Shown in pieces: positions 6,420-13,594 of a stretch of 15,156 bases of DNA (positions within the stretch are counted from its first letter, which is position 1; the number at the start of each line of letters is the position of its first letter). The position numbers and the translations under genes are program-made. Source of the DNA: CAZLDI01 sp964558415 (GTDB lineage: Bacteria; Chloroflexota; Dehalococcoidia; SM23-28-2; RBG-16-64-32); the NCBI GenBank assembly GCA_964558415.1, contig CAZLDI010000032.1, positions 1 to 15,156 on the forward strand. Reading direction: 5' to 3'. The notes beneath the pieces were generated by a model, which made no database searches, was not told where the DNA came from, and worked only from the letters and a program-made list of their open reading frames with translations.

Positions 6420-8090
6420 ATGCCCGGCGCAGACAGCCACTACTCAACAGCAGAGATGCAGGCGCTCGCCGAGGCGAGCGCCAACCTGGCATCAGAGCTC
6501 GATCCGGACATTGTCTTCCAGCGGTTGGCGGACCTTTCGAGAAGTCTCATCGGCGCCCGGTACGCGGCCATGAGTGTCCTGGGGCCATCCGGCGAGATCC
6601 AGCAGTTCATCACCAGCGGCGTCAGTGACGCGCAGCGAGAGCGCATCGGTCACATACCCACGGGGACGGGTCTCCTCGGCGTCCTCCTGCGCGAGGGGTC
6701 GAGCCTGCGGCTGGACGATTTTGCCGGGGACAGCCGCGCCGCGGGCCTCCCGGCGAATCACCCGAAGATGAAATCGTTGCTTGGCGTGCCTGTCCTCGCA
6801 TCCGGCCGCATCGTCGGAAACCTGTATCTAACGGACCGCGAAGATGGGCAGCCGTTCAGCGAGCGCGACGAGGAACTCCTGCGCCTCCTGTCGATTCAGG
6901 CTGCGGCCGCGATCAGAAACGCGGAACTTTACGACGCTGCGCGGCGGCGCACCGAAGAGTGGAAGACCTTGTTCGAACTCGGACGCCAAGTCACCGCCTC
7001 CCCGGACCTTCAGCAGTTGCTCGACTCCACAGTCCAGCGTGCCCGCTCCCTTCTCAGCGCCGATGTCGCCGTACTGATGATGCATCAGGGCGCGGACAAG
7101 CTGATCATCGCCTCAGAGGAAGGCCTGCGCTCCTCTCGAGTAAACAAGCTCCGTTGGCTCTCTGAACTCGCACTGCAGCAAATGGCCCTGACGGGGCGCC
7201 GACCGGTGGTCGCTGCGGACACCGCCAATGATGACCGGCTAAAGGGCAAGCAGACGTCGCTCGTGGTTGAGGAGGGCCTCGCTTCGGTCGTCTGCGTGCC
7301 GTTGATCGGCAAAGACGGGCCTCTTGGCACTCTGACCGTCGGCAATCGCAGCCCAACCGGGTTCGACGAGCGGGAGGCCGAACTCCTGGAGGCGTTCGCT
7401 AACTGGACAGCAGTTGCCATCGAGACGAGCAGGCTGTACGACAGGCTGGAAGGTGTGGCAAGGCTTGAGGAGCGCGAACGGATAGCGATGGACCTGCACG
7501 ATGGCGTCATCCAGTCTATCTACGCCGTGGGGTTGCAGCTTGAAGACTGCCAGGACCGGCTCCGGACGGCGCCTGAAGAGATAGCTGCCGTGTTGGAGAA
7601 GACCATGGAAGCTTTGCACCAGGTGATCAAGGATATCCGGAGCTATATCTTTGACCTGCGTCCGAAGATGTCGCAAATAGAGGACCTGCCCGACGCGATC
7701 CGGCAGCTCGTTGAGGACCTGCGCGTTAACACCCTGATGACCGCTGAGGTAGAGTCGCTGGAGCAGGTCGCCGGGCTGGTCAACGAACCACAGGCGCTGG
7801 CGTTCTTCCACATAGCGCAGGAAGCGTTGAACAACGTGTCAAAACACTCGAAGGCGACGCGCGTCGGCGTCAAGTTGACCGGTAGCAGGGAACACGTGAC
7901 CCTTGAAGTGCGCGATAACGGCGTGGGCTTCGACGGGGAGACCGCCAGTGGCGAGAAGCATGGGCTCCGCAACATGAGGGACCGCGCCCGTAGCGTGGGA
8001 GCCACGCTCGCATGCGAGAGCGCTCCCGGGCAGGGCACCCTAATACGGGTCGAGTTGGCCCTCACCCGAAGGGAAGTCGCGAATGGCTGA
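6420..8090 (+). CDS. DosS-like soluble GAF-GAF sensor histidine kinase
   Basis: Sensor kinase of 556 residues without membrane segments. GAF1 spans about residues 24-170, GAF2 about 190-340, then an HisKA_3 dimerisation helix with phospho-acceptor His360 (MDLHDGVIQ) and an HATPase_c domain with N box (HIAQEALNNVSKH, 464-476), G1 box DNGVGF (499-504) and G2 box HGLRNM (514-519). GAF1 closely resembles the heme GAF domain of mycobacterial DosS/DosT, including ANHPKMKSLLGVPV. His114 there aligns, from my memory of those proteins, with their proximal heme histidine. O2, NO or CO sensing is therefore plausible, although related non-heme GAF proteins share parts of this motif. ATG 6420 was preferred to ATG 6372 because the 16 extra residues are not conserved in style and a TATAAT lies just upstream. 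The stop overlaps the regulator gene by eight bases. Confidence 0.93.
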   Translation: MPGADSHYSTAEMQALAEASANLASELDPDIVFQRLADLSRSLIGARYAAMSVLGPSGEIQQFITSGVSDAQRERIGHIPTGTGLLGVLLREGSSLRLDDFAGDSRAAGLPANHPKMKSLLGVPVLASGRIVGNLYLTDREDGQPFSERDEELLRLLSIQAAAAIRNAELYDAARRRTEEWKTLFELGRQVTASPDLQQLLDSTVQRARSLLSADVAVLMMHQGADKLIIASEEGLRSSRVNKLRWLSELALQQMALTGRRPVVAADTANDDRLKGKQTSLVVEEGLASVVCVPLIGKDGPLGTLTVGNRSPTGFDEREAELLEAFANWTAVAIETSRLYDRLEGVARLEERERIAMDLHDGVIQSIYAVGLQLEDCQDRLRTAPEEIAAVLEKTMEALHQVIKDIRSYIFDLRPKMSQIEDLPDAIRQLVEDLRVNTLMTAEVESLEQVAGLVNEPQALAFFHIAQEALNNVSKHSKATRVGVKLTGSREHVTLEVRDNGVGFDGETASGEKHGLRNMRDRARSVGATLACESAPGQGTLIRVELALTRREVANG

Positions 8091-8745
8091 GCAACAGATA
8101 CGCGTGATGCTGGTGGACGACCATGAAGTCGTCCGCATGGGTATCAGGACCCTGCTCGAACGAAGGGCGGGCTTTGTAGTTGTGGCCGAAGCGGGCAGTG
8201 TGCAGGAAGCCGTATCTCAGGCCCGGCGGTCGCAACCGGATGTCATTGTGATGGACATCCGCCTGCCGGACGGCAACGGCGTGGAAGCGACGCGCGAGAT
8301 CAAAGATGAGCGACCGGAAACGCGGGTCATCATGCTAACCTCGTACGCCGACGACGAGGCGATCTACGGGTCAATAATGGCAGGCGCCTCCGGCTACCTC
8401 CTGAAGCAGACGCGCGGTCAGAGCCTGGCCGAGGCCATCGAACGCGTCGCCGCTGGCGAATCGCTTCTGGACCCTTCCGTCACCAATAAGGTTCTCGAGC
8501 GAATGCGCTCGCTGGCGCGCGGGGAATCAGACGAACTCGCGGTGCTCACCGACCAGGAGCGGAAGATCCTCGGCCTGATCGCAGAGGGGAAGACTAACAA
8601 AGAAATCGCTGCGGAGATCTTCCTCAGCGACAAGACAGTGAAAAACTACGTTTCCAGCATTCTCAGCAAGCTCAACCTGCGGCGCCGTTCGGAGGCCGCC
8701 GCCTTCATCGCCGAACGCCGGGCGAAGCAACAGGAGCCCAACTAG
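8083..8745 (+). CDS. DosR/NarL-family response regulator
   Basis: A 220-residue DNA-binding regulator and the cognate partner of the kinase that overlaps its start by eight bases. The receiver domain has Asp12-Asp13, phospho-acceptor Asp58 (VIVMDIRLPDG), Thr86 and Lys108. The LuxR/NarL-type helix-turn-helix covers about residues 153-215: LTDQERKILGLIAEGKTNKEIA, with recognition helix around DKTVKNYVSSILSKL (183-197). That helix closely resembles the one in mycobacterial DosR/DevR, which binds promoters of USP and nitrate/hypoxia genes. ATG 8083 has only a weak upstream GGGAAG, consistent with translational coupling. Likely targets are the neighbouring USP genes and itself; this is inferred, and no clear DosR-type box was found. 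Confidence 0.95.
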   Translation: MAEQQIRVMLVDDHEVVRMGIRTLLERRAGFVVVAEAGSVQEAVSQARRSQPDVIVMDIRLPDGNGVEATREIKDERPETRVIMLTSYADDEAIYGSIMAGASGYLLKQTRGQSLAEAIERVAAGESLLDPSVTNKVLERMRSLARGESDELAVLTDQERKILGLIAEGKTNKEIAAEIFLSDKTVKNYVSSILSKLNLRRRSEAAAFIAERRAKQQEPN

Positions 8746-8778
8746 CGGTCACCCTCTACCTGACACAAGAGGTACTCG

Positions 8779-10041
8779 TTAGACACGTATGTTGGGTTGA
8801 TACGTTTCGGCGGGGTACTTGTCGATGATCTTGCGGGCCGCGGCAAGGGACAACACGTCGTTGGTGCCGTCTTCGATGAGGGCTGCGCGCGCATCGCGGA
8901 GTAGCTTCTCAACGAGCATCCCCTTGGCCAGTCCGATGCCGCCGTGGAGCTGGAGCGCGTTGCTGGCCACTTCAAACGAGGCCTGTGTACAAAACACTTT
9001 CGCTGCCATTGAGTGCTCGGTGGACGGTGGGCTGGTAACCGTGTTGTAGGTCATGGCCGCGCGCGAAAGAGAGCGGGCGCATTCCACCTTGATGAACATG
9101 TCCATGAGCCTGAGCTGCACCGCCTGGTGGTCAGTGATCGGCCGGCCCCCCTGGATGCGCAGGCGCGCGTAGGCCAGGCCCTCCTCGAACGCCGCCCGGG
9201 CCACGCCGGTGAACGTGGCGCTCATGTCGGCGTTGGCGCCGGCGAGGACCGAGTCCAGGACGTAGGTGTAGGCCGGCTGAGGGACGACCACGTAATCGGC
9301 GCTGAGGCGCACATTATCGAAGAAGATCTCGCCCTGGTTCAGCGCGCGCTGGCCGAGTTTGTTTAGCGGTTTGCCTTTGCTTACCCCAGGGGAGTTAAGC
9401 GGTATGAAAGCGACGACGCCGCCGGATGGTCCCTCTTCCGGCGCCGTCGTGAGAAACGCGAGAGCATGAGTGGCCACGGTGCCATTCGAGACCCACGCGG
9501 ACTTCTGGCCGCTGATGACCCAGTCGTCGCCGTCTCTCTTCGCCCGGGCTTCGCCCGCCGTCGCCGGATCGCGAAATTGAGGCGTCCCGACCATCAGAAG
9601 GTCTGAGCCGTGGCCCGGCTCCGTGATCGCCCAGCAGCCGATCTGGGTAGCTTTGGTGTCCTCCACGAAGGCGGAGACTTGCTTTAGCAGCTCAGGCTTG
9701 CCGCTCATGACCGCGAAGGAGTATGGGAACGAGGCGACGCCGAGGCCGATCGCGAAGTCCGCGGAGCCCCAGGCCATCTCCTCGGTGACAATATGCCGGG
9801 ACAGCGGGGACAGCGGCGTTCCGCCAACCGCCTCCGGCAGCGAGGACCGGTGATAGCCGAGTTCGTAGTACTTACGGAAGACGTCCCAGTAAACCGAGTC
9901 CCCGGCGATTACCTGCTCGGGATCCGGGAGAGCATCTAGTTCCAGGCTCGCCGGCCGCAAGACCTCTGCGGCGAACCGATGCACCTCCGTCTTCAGTGCG
10001 GCCTCTTCGTCGGTCAGTTGCGTGTTAAGTTCGGTGTACAT
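8779..10041 (-). CDS. Acyl-CoA dehydrogenase family protein
   Basis: FAD-dependent acyl-CoA dehydrogenase of 420 residues, predicted to oxidise an acyl-CoA thioester to the 2-enoyl-CoA in the cytosol. The N-terminal helical domain is followed by the flavin-binding AITEPGHGSD (138-147), the beta domain with WVISGQKSAWVSNG (174-187), and the C-terminal helical domain with LQLHGGIGLAKG (363-374). The usual YEGT catalytic-base motif reads IEDGTND, with Glu390 and one additional Asp; this variant occurs in some family members, so activity is probably retained. The substrate cannot be told. ATG 10041 was chosen because GGGAGG lies four bases before it, though the frame extends to 10110. It converges on the response regulator gene 33 bases away, with no clear terminator between. 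It follows the APC permease gene after 90 bases. Confidence 0.94.
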   Translation of the reverse strand: MYTELNTQLTDEEAALKTEVHRFAAEVLRPASLELDALPDPEQVIAGDSVYWDVFRKYYELGYHRSSLPEAVGGTPLSPLSRHIVTEEMAWGSADFAIGLGVASFPYSFAVMSGKPELLKQVSAFVEDTKATQIGCWAITEPGHGSDLLMVGTPQFRDPATAGEARAKRDGDDWVISGQKSAWVSNGTVATHALAFLTTAPEEGPSGGVVAFIPLNSPGVSKGKPLNKLGQRALNQGEIFFDNVRLSADYVVVPQPAYTYVLDSVLAGANADMSATFTGVARAAFEEGLAYARLRIQGGRPITDHQAVQLRLMDMFIKVECARSLSRAAMTYNTVTSPPSTEHSMAAKVFCTQASFEVASNALQLHGGIGLAKGMLVEKLLRDARAALIEDGTNDVLSLAAARKIIDKYPAETYQPNIRV

Positions 10042-10120
10042 GTCCCTCCCGTATAACGCTGTCTTCATTTCAACGCCATCAGGCCGCGACCGTGATGTTG
10101 CGTTGGGCACTTCTTCAACG

Positions 10121-10132
10121 GGCCGTTTGGCC
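10121..10132. promoter_or_regulatory. GGCC-GTTT-GGCC palindrome upstream of the acyl-CoA dehydrogenase gene
   Basis: The same GGCC-N4-GGCC architecture as at 3253-3264, here with the reverse-complement spacer, and again followed by TAT on the plus strand. It touches the stop codon of the APC permease and lies about 80 bases before the dehydrogenase start. It may be an operator, or chance in GC-rich DNA. Confidence 0.25.
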
Positions 10133-11442
10133 TATCCATGCCCCGCGAGCCGGCTCTGAGTAATCGCCGCTGCGGATCCTGCTGCCGCCAACGCCAGCCC
10201 GAGAAGTATGGCGTGCGGGTCAAGGTTGGCGATCATGAAGCCGATAGCCGCCAACGCCATTACCGGCAGTAAGGGGATACCTCGGACCGCGCCCGGCAGG
10301 CGGAAGGGCCGGTCGAGCGCCGGCTGTCGCAGCCGCAAGATGATCAGGGAGATGTTGACCGCGGTAAACCCGAGGAGTATCGCGAAGTTCGCGGACTCGG
10401 CCAGGAACCCTATGTCTCCCACGATCGCCACGCCACAGGCCAGCGCCGCCGCGCCGGCAATCGCCAAAGACGGGGTGCGGAACCTTCGATGCACCCGTCC
10501 GGCCAATTGCGGCAGTGATCCAGTCGCCGCCATCCCATACGCCAGCCGGGATGCGGCGACCAACAGCAATAGCACCGTGTTGAACGTCGCAAACAGGGCT
10601 ATCAGGCTCAAGACGTCCGAAGCGCGTCCGCCGATGGCTACGGACGCGACATCGGCGAGCGGCGCCTCCGAGTCCCTGAGCGCGCGCCAGCCGACTACGC
10701 TCACCGCCGCTACCGCCACCGCTACGTAAATCAGCGTCGTGATCACGATCGATAGAAGCAGCGCTGTGGGCACGGTCCGCCTCGCTGCCCGCGTCTCCTC
10801 CGACAGAGTGGCGATGTGCTCGAACCCGATGAACGCGAAGACTACCAGGGCCGCGCCTGAGAAGACACTCGAAACGCCGGATTTCGCCTCCAGCAAGGGC
10901 GCGTCACCCAGATGTGGCACTCCGACACCGATTATCAACACCAGCCCGCCCACCTCGACGAACGTCAGGGCGATTGACGTCCACATGGACTCCTTGATGC
11001 CGAAGACTGCGATCACCGCGGCCACAATGATCGCTGCGATGGCGGCCGCTACCTTCGGCGAGTCAACGAATTCACCGAAGTAGCCGCCGAATCCCAGTGC
11101 CACGGCAGCCGCCGCGACGAGATTGCCGCTGAGGATCACCCACCCCACCACCGCCGCCGCCGGCCGCCCCATCGCCTGCCTGGAGTACTCGTAGTCCGCC
11201 CCCGCGGCGGGATACATCGACGCCAGTTCCGCATAACTCAGGCCCGTCAGCGCCGCCATCGCCGCGGCGATGGCGAATGATGCCCAAACGGCATCACCGG
11301 CCCTGCCCGCGGCCTCGCCCACGAGCGCGTAGATGCCGGCGCCCAGGATGATTCCCACGCCGCCGAGCGTGGTCTCCAGGAGCCCTAGGCTGCGACGAAG
11401 GGCGGGCTGCTCACCTCTTTCCACCCGCGCTGCCCGCACCAA
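10132..11442 (-). CDS. APC-family amino acid permease
   Basis: Integral membrane transporter of up to 436 residues with about 12 hydrophobic segments, of the amino acid-polyamine-organocation superfamily. Helix 1 carries the substrate-site unwound motif GAGIY (34-38) within LGGVGIILGAGIYALVG. SYAELASMYPAAG follows helix 2, and FAFIGFEHIATLSEET is the typical helix 6 region. It probably imports or exchanges an amino acid or related amine; the substrate cannot be read. The start is uncertain: TTG 11442 and GTG 11439 lie within ten bases of the preceding stop, while GTG 11424 is also possible; none has a strong ribosome binding site, which fits coupling to the upstream magnesium-transporter gene. 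The mature part clearly begins by LRRSLGLLETT. Confidence 0.9.
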   Translation of the reverse strand: MVRAARVERGEQPALRRSLGLLETTLGGVGIILGAGIYALVGEAAGRAGDAVWASFAIAAAMAALTGLSYAELASMYPAAGADYEYSRQAMGRPAAAVVGWVILSGNLVAAAAVALGFGGYFGEFVDSPKVAAAIAAIIVAAVIAVFGIKESMWTSIALTFVEVGGLVLIIGVGVPHLGDAPLLEAKSGVSSVFSGAALVVFAFIGFEHIATLSEETRAARRTVPTALLLSIVITTLIYVAVAVAAVSVVGWRALRDSEAPLADVASVAIGGRASDVLSLIALFATFNTVLLLLVAASRLAYGMAATGSLPQLAGRVHRRFRTPSLAIAGAAALACGVAIVGDIGFLAESANFAILLGFTAVNISLIILRLRQPALDRPFRLPGAVRGIPLLPVMALAAIGFMIANLDPHAILLGLALAAAGSAAAITQSRLAGHG

Positions 11443-11449
11443 CGCCAGG

Positions 11450-12439
11450 CTATCCGACGATCATGGATGAGATGCCGAGATAGATGACAATAGACAGCAG
11501 GTCCTGAACCACGGTCGCCAGCGGACCGCTGCCGAACGCCGGATCCCGCCCGAGGCTGTGAAACAGCGCCGGCAGGGCCATCGCGACGATCGTCGCCACC
11601 GAGCAGGCCGCGAGCAATGACAGAGAGACAGCCAGCGCCACATCGCTCTCACCCCACCGCCAGATGCCCACCGGCAGGAACGCAAGTGCCAGGATGGCGC
11701 CGACAAGCACGCCGGTGATGGTCTCCCGGCGGACCACCTGCTGGACACCGACGTTGACAGACAGACCCCGAATCACCAGCGCCTCCGTCTGCGTGCCAAC
11801 AGCGTCCGCCATGTAAACGATTCCGGGAATGAAGAACGCTAGCGTGACGTTCTCTTCCAGCCGCCCTTCGAAGGCGCCGACGATGTCCGCCGAGAGCACG
11901 GCCCCGGCGAGCCCCACTAGAAGCCATGGTAGCTTGTGCCACAGGCGCATTCCGACTCCCTCATGACTGGCGGAGATGGCCGCTGATGCGCCGCGGACGA
12001 AACCGCCGATCCGGGCCATGTCCTCCTCATGCTCGCGCAGGAACACGGCAAGCAGGCGCCGTGGAGGGACGAGACCGACGAACCGCCCGTCGCCATCGAC
12101 GACGGCCAGGCTGCTATCTCCGTGCGCCACGGCCTTCCAGGCGGCCACCTCCTGATCCACCTCGTGCGCAACAATGGGCGGGTCCGCGTCCATGATCTCC
12201 TGCGCTTGTGCTTCCACGGGCGCGGCGAAGAGCGCTTCGATGCTGATCAGGCCGACGAGTCTTCCGCTCTCGCAGACGGCGATGTCCGTTGCGGAATCGA
12301 ATTGCCGTCCCGCGAGGCCGGCCCGAATTTCGCCAGCCGTGTCAGAAGGCCCAACGATCGGCACGCTCGCAGTAGCGTGCTCAGCCGCCGTCTCGGTGGC
12401 AGGTTCATACGGTAATCTGAGCACTCCTGGCGTGGCCAC
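11450..12439 (-). CDS. CBS-MgtE-type divalent cation (Mg2+) transporter, short form
   Basis: A 329-residue membrane protein with two CBS-like repeats (about 22-75 and 80-137) and one MgtE-type transmembrane domain (168-327). The membrane part has the hallmark DAVGTQTEALVIRG (212-225) and GRDPAFGSGPLATVVQD (297-313); Asp313 may correspond to the MgtE pore aspartate. The N-terminal superhelical domain usual in MgtE is missing and replaced by about 20 low-conservation residues, so gating probably depends on the CBS pair alone. GTG 12439 was chosen because AAGGAGG stands seven bases upstream. It lies 18 bases after the end of a truncated permease ORF and seven before the APC permease, suggesting one transcript. 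Transport of Mg2+ is the family expectation; Co2+ or other divalent ions are possible. Confidence 0.88.
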   Translation of the reverse strand: MATPGVLRLPYEPATETAAEHATASVPIVGPSDTAGEIRAGLAGRQFDSATDIAVCESGRLVGLISIEALFAAPVEAQAQEIMDADPPIVAHEVDQEVAAWKAVAHGDSSLAVVDGDGRFVGLVPPRRLLAVFLREHEEDMARIGGFVRGASAAISASHEGVGMRLWHKLPWLLVGLAGAVLSADIVGAFEGRLEENVTLAFFIPGIVYMADAVGTQTEALVIRGLSVNVGVQQVVRRETITGVLVGAILALAFLPVGIWRWGESDVALAVSLSLLAACSVATIVAMALPALFHSLGRDPAFGSGPLATVVQDLLSIVIYLGISSMIVG

Positions 12440-12457
12440 AGATGAGCCTCCTTCCGT

Positions 12458-12631
12458 TCAGATCGCTGCCGGTTCGTCTGAACCATGGCTTAGCGCGGGC
12501 TCTCCGCCACTCGAAATTCTGCCGTCAAGCGCCACTACCGTCGAGATGCCGATGCTTATCCCCAGCACCGTGAGGGCGGTCCGGGCGCGTTGGCGGACCA
12601 GGTTCTTCAGGATCAGGGCGAAGAAGGACAT
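12458..12631 (-). pseudogene. Truncated MacB/FtsX-like ABC permease N-terminus
   Basis: A 57-residue ORF opening at ATG 12631 with GAGGAG six bases upstream. Residues 1-34 look like the start of MacB/FtsX-type permeases: FALILKNLVRQRARTALTVL leading into a first membrane helix, GISIGISTVVAL. After residue 35 the sequence turns into a polar tail (DGRISSGGEPALSHG) with no resemblance to the family and stops at TGA 12458. About 90 percent of a normal permease, including the periplasmic domain and last three helices, is absent. It ends 18 bases before the magnesium-transporter start. I read it as a deletion remnant that may still serve as the leader and ribosome entry for the next gene. A genuine small single-helix protein is less likely but cannot be ruled out. 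Confidence 0.65.
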
Positions 12632-12702
12632 AGTTGCTCCTCGCTGGCAGTGTCTCGTGTCTGAGGACCGCCTCCCCAGAGCCCTACGGGCTAACTCGTG
12701 GG

Positions 12703-12714
12703 GGCCATTGGGCC
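12703..12714. promoter_or_regulatory. GGCC-ATTG-GGCC palindrome
   Basis: Third intergenic GGCC-N4-GGCC copy, in the 241-base divergent region between the permease remnant and the membrane-protein gene, flanked by G and C (GGGCC/GGCCC). It may be an operator; chance occurrence is possible at this GC content. Confidence 0.25.
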
Positions 12715-12751
12715 CAGACGCGAGCGCGGGTTCGAGAGGACGTGGCGTACG

Positions 12752-12831
12752 ACATTAGGGCCACACGGCGTGCCACAGAGAGTCCATTATGCACCTCCGG
12801 ACACGAAGCAAGCCACGGTACATTAGGGTCA
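12752..12831 (+). repeat. Direct repeat ACATTAGGG(C/T)CA, two copies
   Basis: ACATTAGGGCCA at 12752-12763 and ACATTAGGGTCA at 12820-12831, same orientation, start-to-start distance 68 bases, one mismatch. Both are upstream of the membrane-protein gene, the second 42 bases from its ATG. Together they could be activator or repressor sites. Confidence 0.4.
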
Positions 12832-12872
12832 ACGAGAGGTACCAGAGCACTTCAGCGAAAGGGAGGTATGAC

Positions 12873-13394
12873 ATGAGGTACTTGAATCTGGCAAGGCACT
12901 GGTTCTGGCTGGCGCCCATCGCCTTCGGCATCGTCTTCATCGGCGGCGGCGTTTACATGATCAGCGAGGGCCGCAGCGCGCACAACGAGGTTCGGGACGC
13001 CATCCTGCGTGAGAACATCACGACGGCCGAGGACGCGGCGATCCCCAACGTGGTTATCGACAGTCCCGCTGAGGCCAAGGCCCAGGCGGACGTGATCGAG
13101 AAGCACTACCTGGGGATCACCGAAGGCAAGACGTACTCGGAGCTTGACCGTGAGGACCCAAACCGCGAGACGGCCTTCCGCGCGGCGTCGCTGAGGACAA
13201 GCCTCAACCTGGCGGTCATGGGCTTTAAGGTCTCCGACCTGGTCGTCGGAATGGGCGCTTTCATGATCGTCATCGGTGTCACCAACGCGCTTTTCCTGGC
13301 ACCGGCTGTCTACTGGGCCGCTGAAGTTGCGAGCCAGCGCGAACGGACAGAGTCAGGGAAGACGTCCCCCGCGACACCAGCACCACAGGCATAA
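12873..13394 (+). CDS. Two-helix membrane protein of unknown function
   Basis: A 173-residue protein starting at ATG 12873, with GGGAGG six bases upstream; the frame extends back to 12789, but those 28 residues have no support. One hydrophobic helix lies near residues 11-31 and a second long one at about 122-148. The 90-residue segment between them is polar, acidic and Cys-free, containing AHNEVRDAILRENITTAEDAAIP and EKHYLGITEGKTYSELDREDPNRETA. If both helices span the membrane, this segment is outside and both termini inside. I recall similar uncharacterised proteins in other GC-rich bacteria but no assigned role. A strong terminator follows, so it is a single transcript, lying before the diiron gene on the same strand. 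Confidence 0.82.
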   Translation: MRYLNLARHWFWLAPIAFGIVFIGGGVYMISEGRSAHNEVRDAILRENITTAEDAAIPNVVIDSPAEAKAQADVIEKHYLGITEGKTYSELDREDPNRETAFRAASLRTSLNLAVMGFKVSDLVVGMGAFMIVIGVTNALFLAPAVYWAAEVASQRERTESGKTSPATPAPQA

Positions 13395-13414
13395 CGCCTC
13401 TCGTCCGCGGATTG

Positions 13415-13453
13415 CCGGGAGCCTCGCGTTCTGGCGGGGCTCCCGGTTCTTTC
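13415..13453 (+). terminator. Rho-independent terminator after the membrane-protein gene
   Basis: CCGGGAGCCTCGC (13415-13427) pairs with GCGGGGCTCCCGG (13434-13446) in a 13-base stem with one T-G wobble and a six-base loop, followed by TTCTTTC. It begins 21 bases after the stop codon at 13394. The remaining gap to 13594 has a locally A-rich stretch (about 13510-13530) and a TATTCT (13543-13548) that may be the -10 box of the diiron gene. Confidence 0.85.
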
Positions 13454-13594
13454 ATGGCCTGTAGCAAGCAGCCGTCCTGTAGTGCCGAATGGCCTTAACT
13501 TTCCAGACATCAAGAAAATGATGCAAATTCCCCATGCGCCGGTATTCTAGCAAGGACTAAGTTGAACCGAGATAAGAACAGGAGGGACCTGGCC

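Noticed and set aside
7239..7811. Minus-strand frame within the kinase gene
   Set aside because: It lies wholly inside conserved kinase coding sequence (GAF2, dimerisation domain) and shows no domain.
8746..8778. Bidirectional terminator between the convergent regulator and dehydrogenase genes
   Set aside because: Only a five-base TACCT/AGGTA pairing is present, with no T-run on either side.
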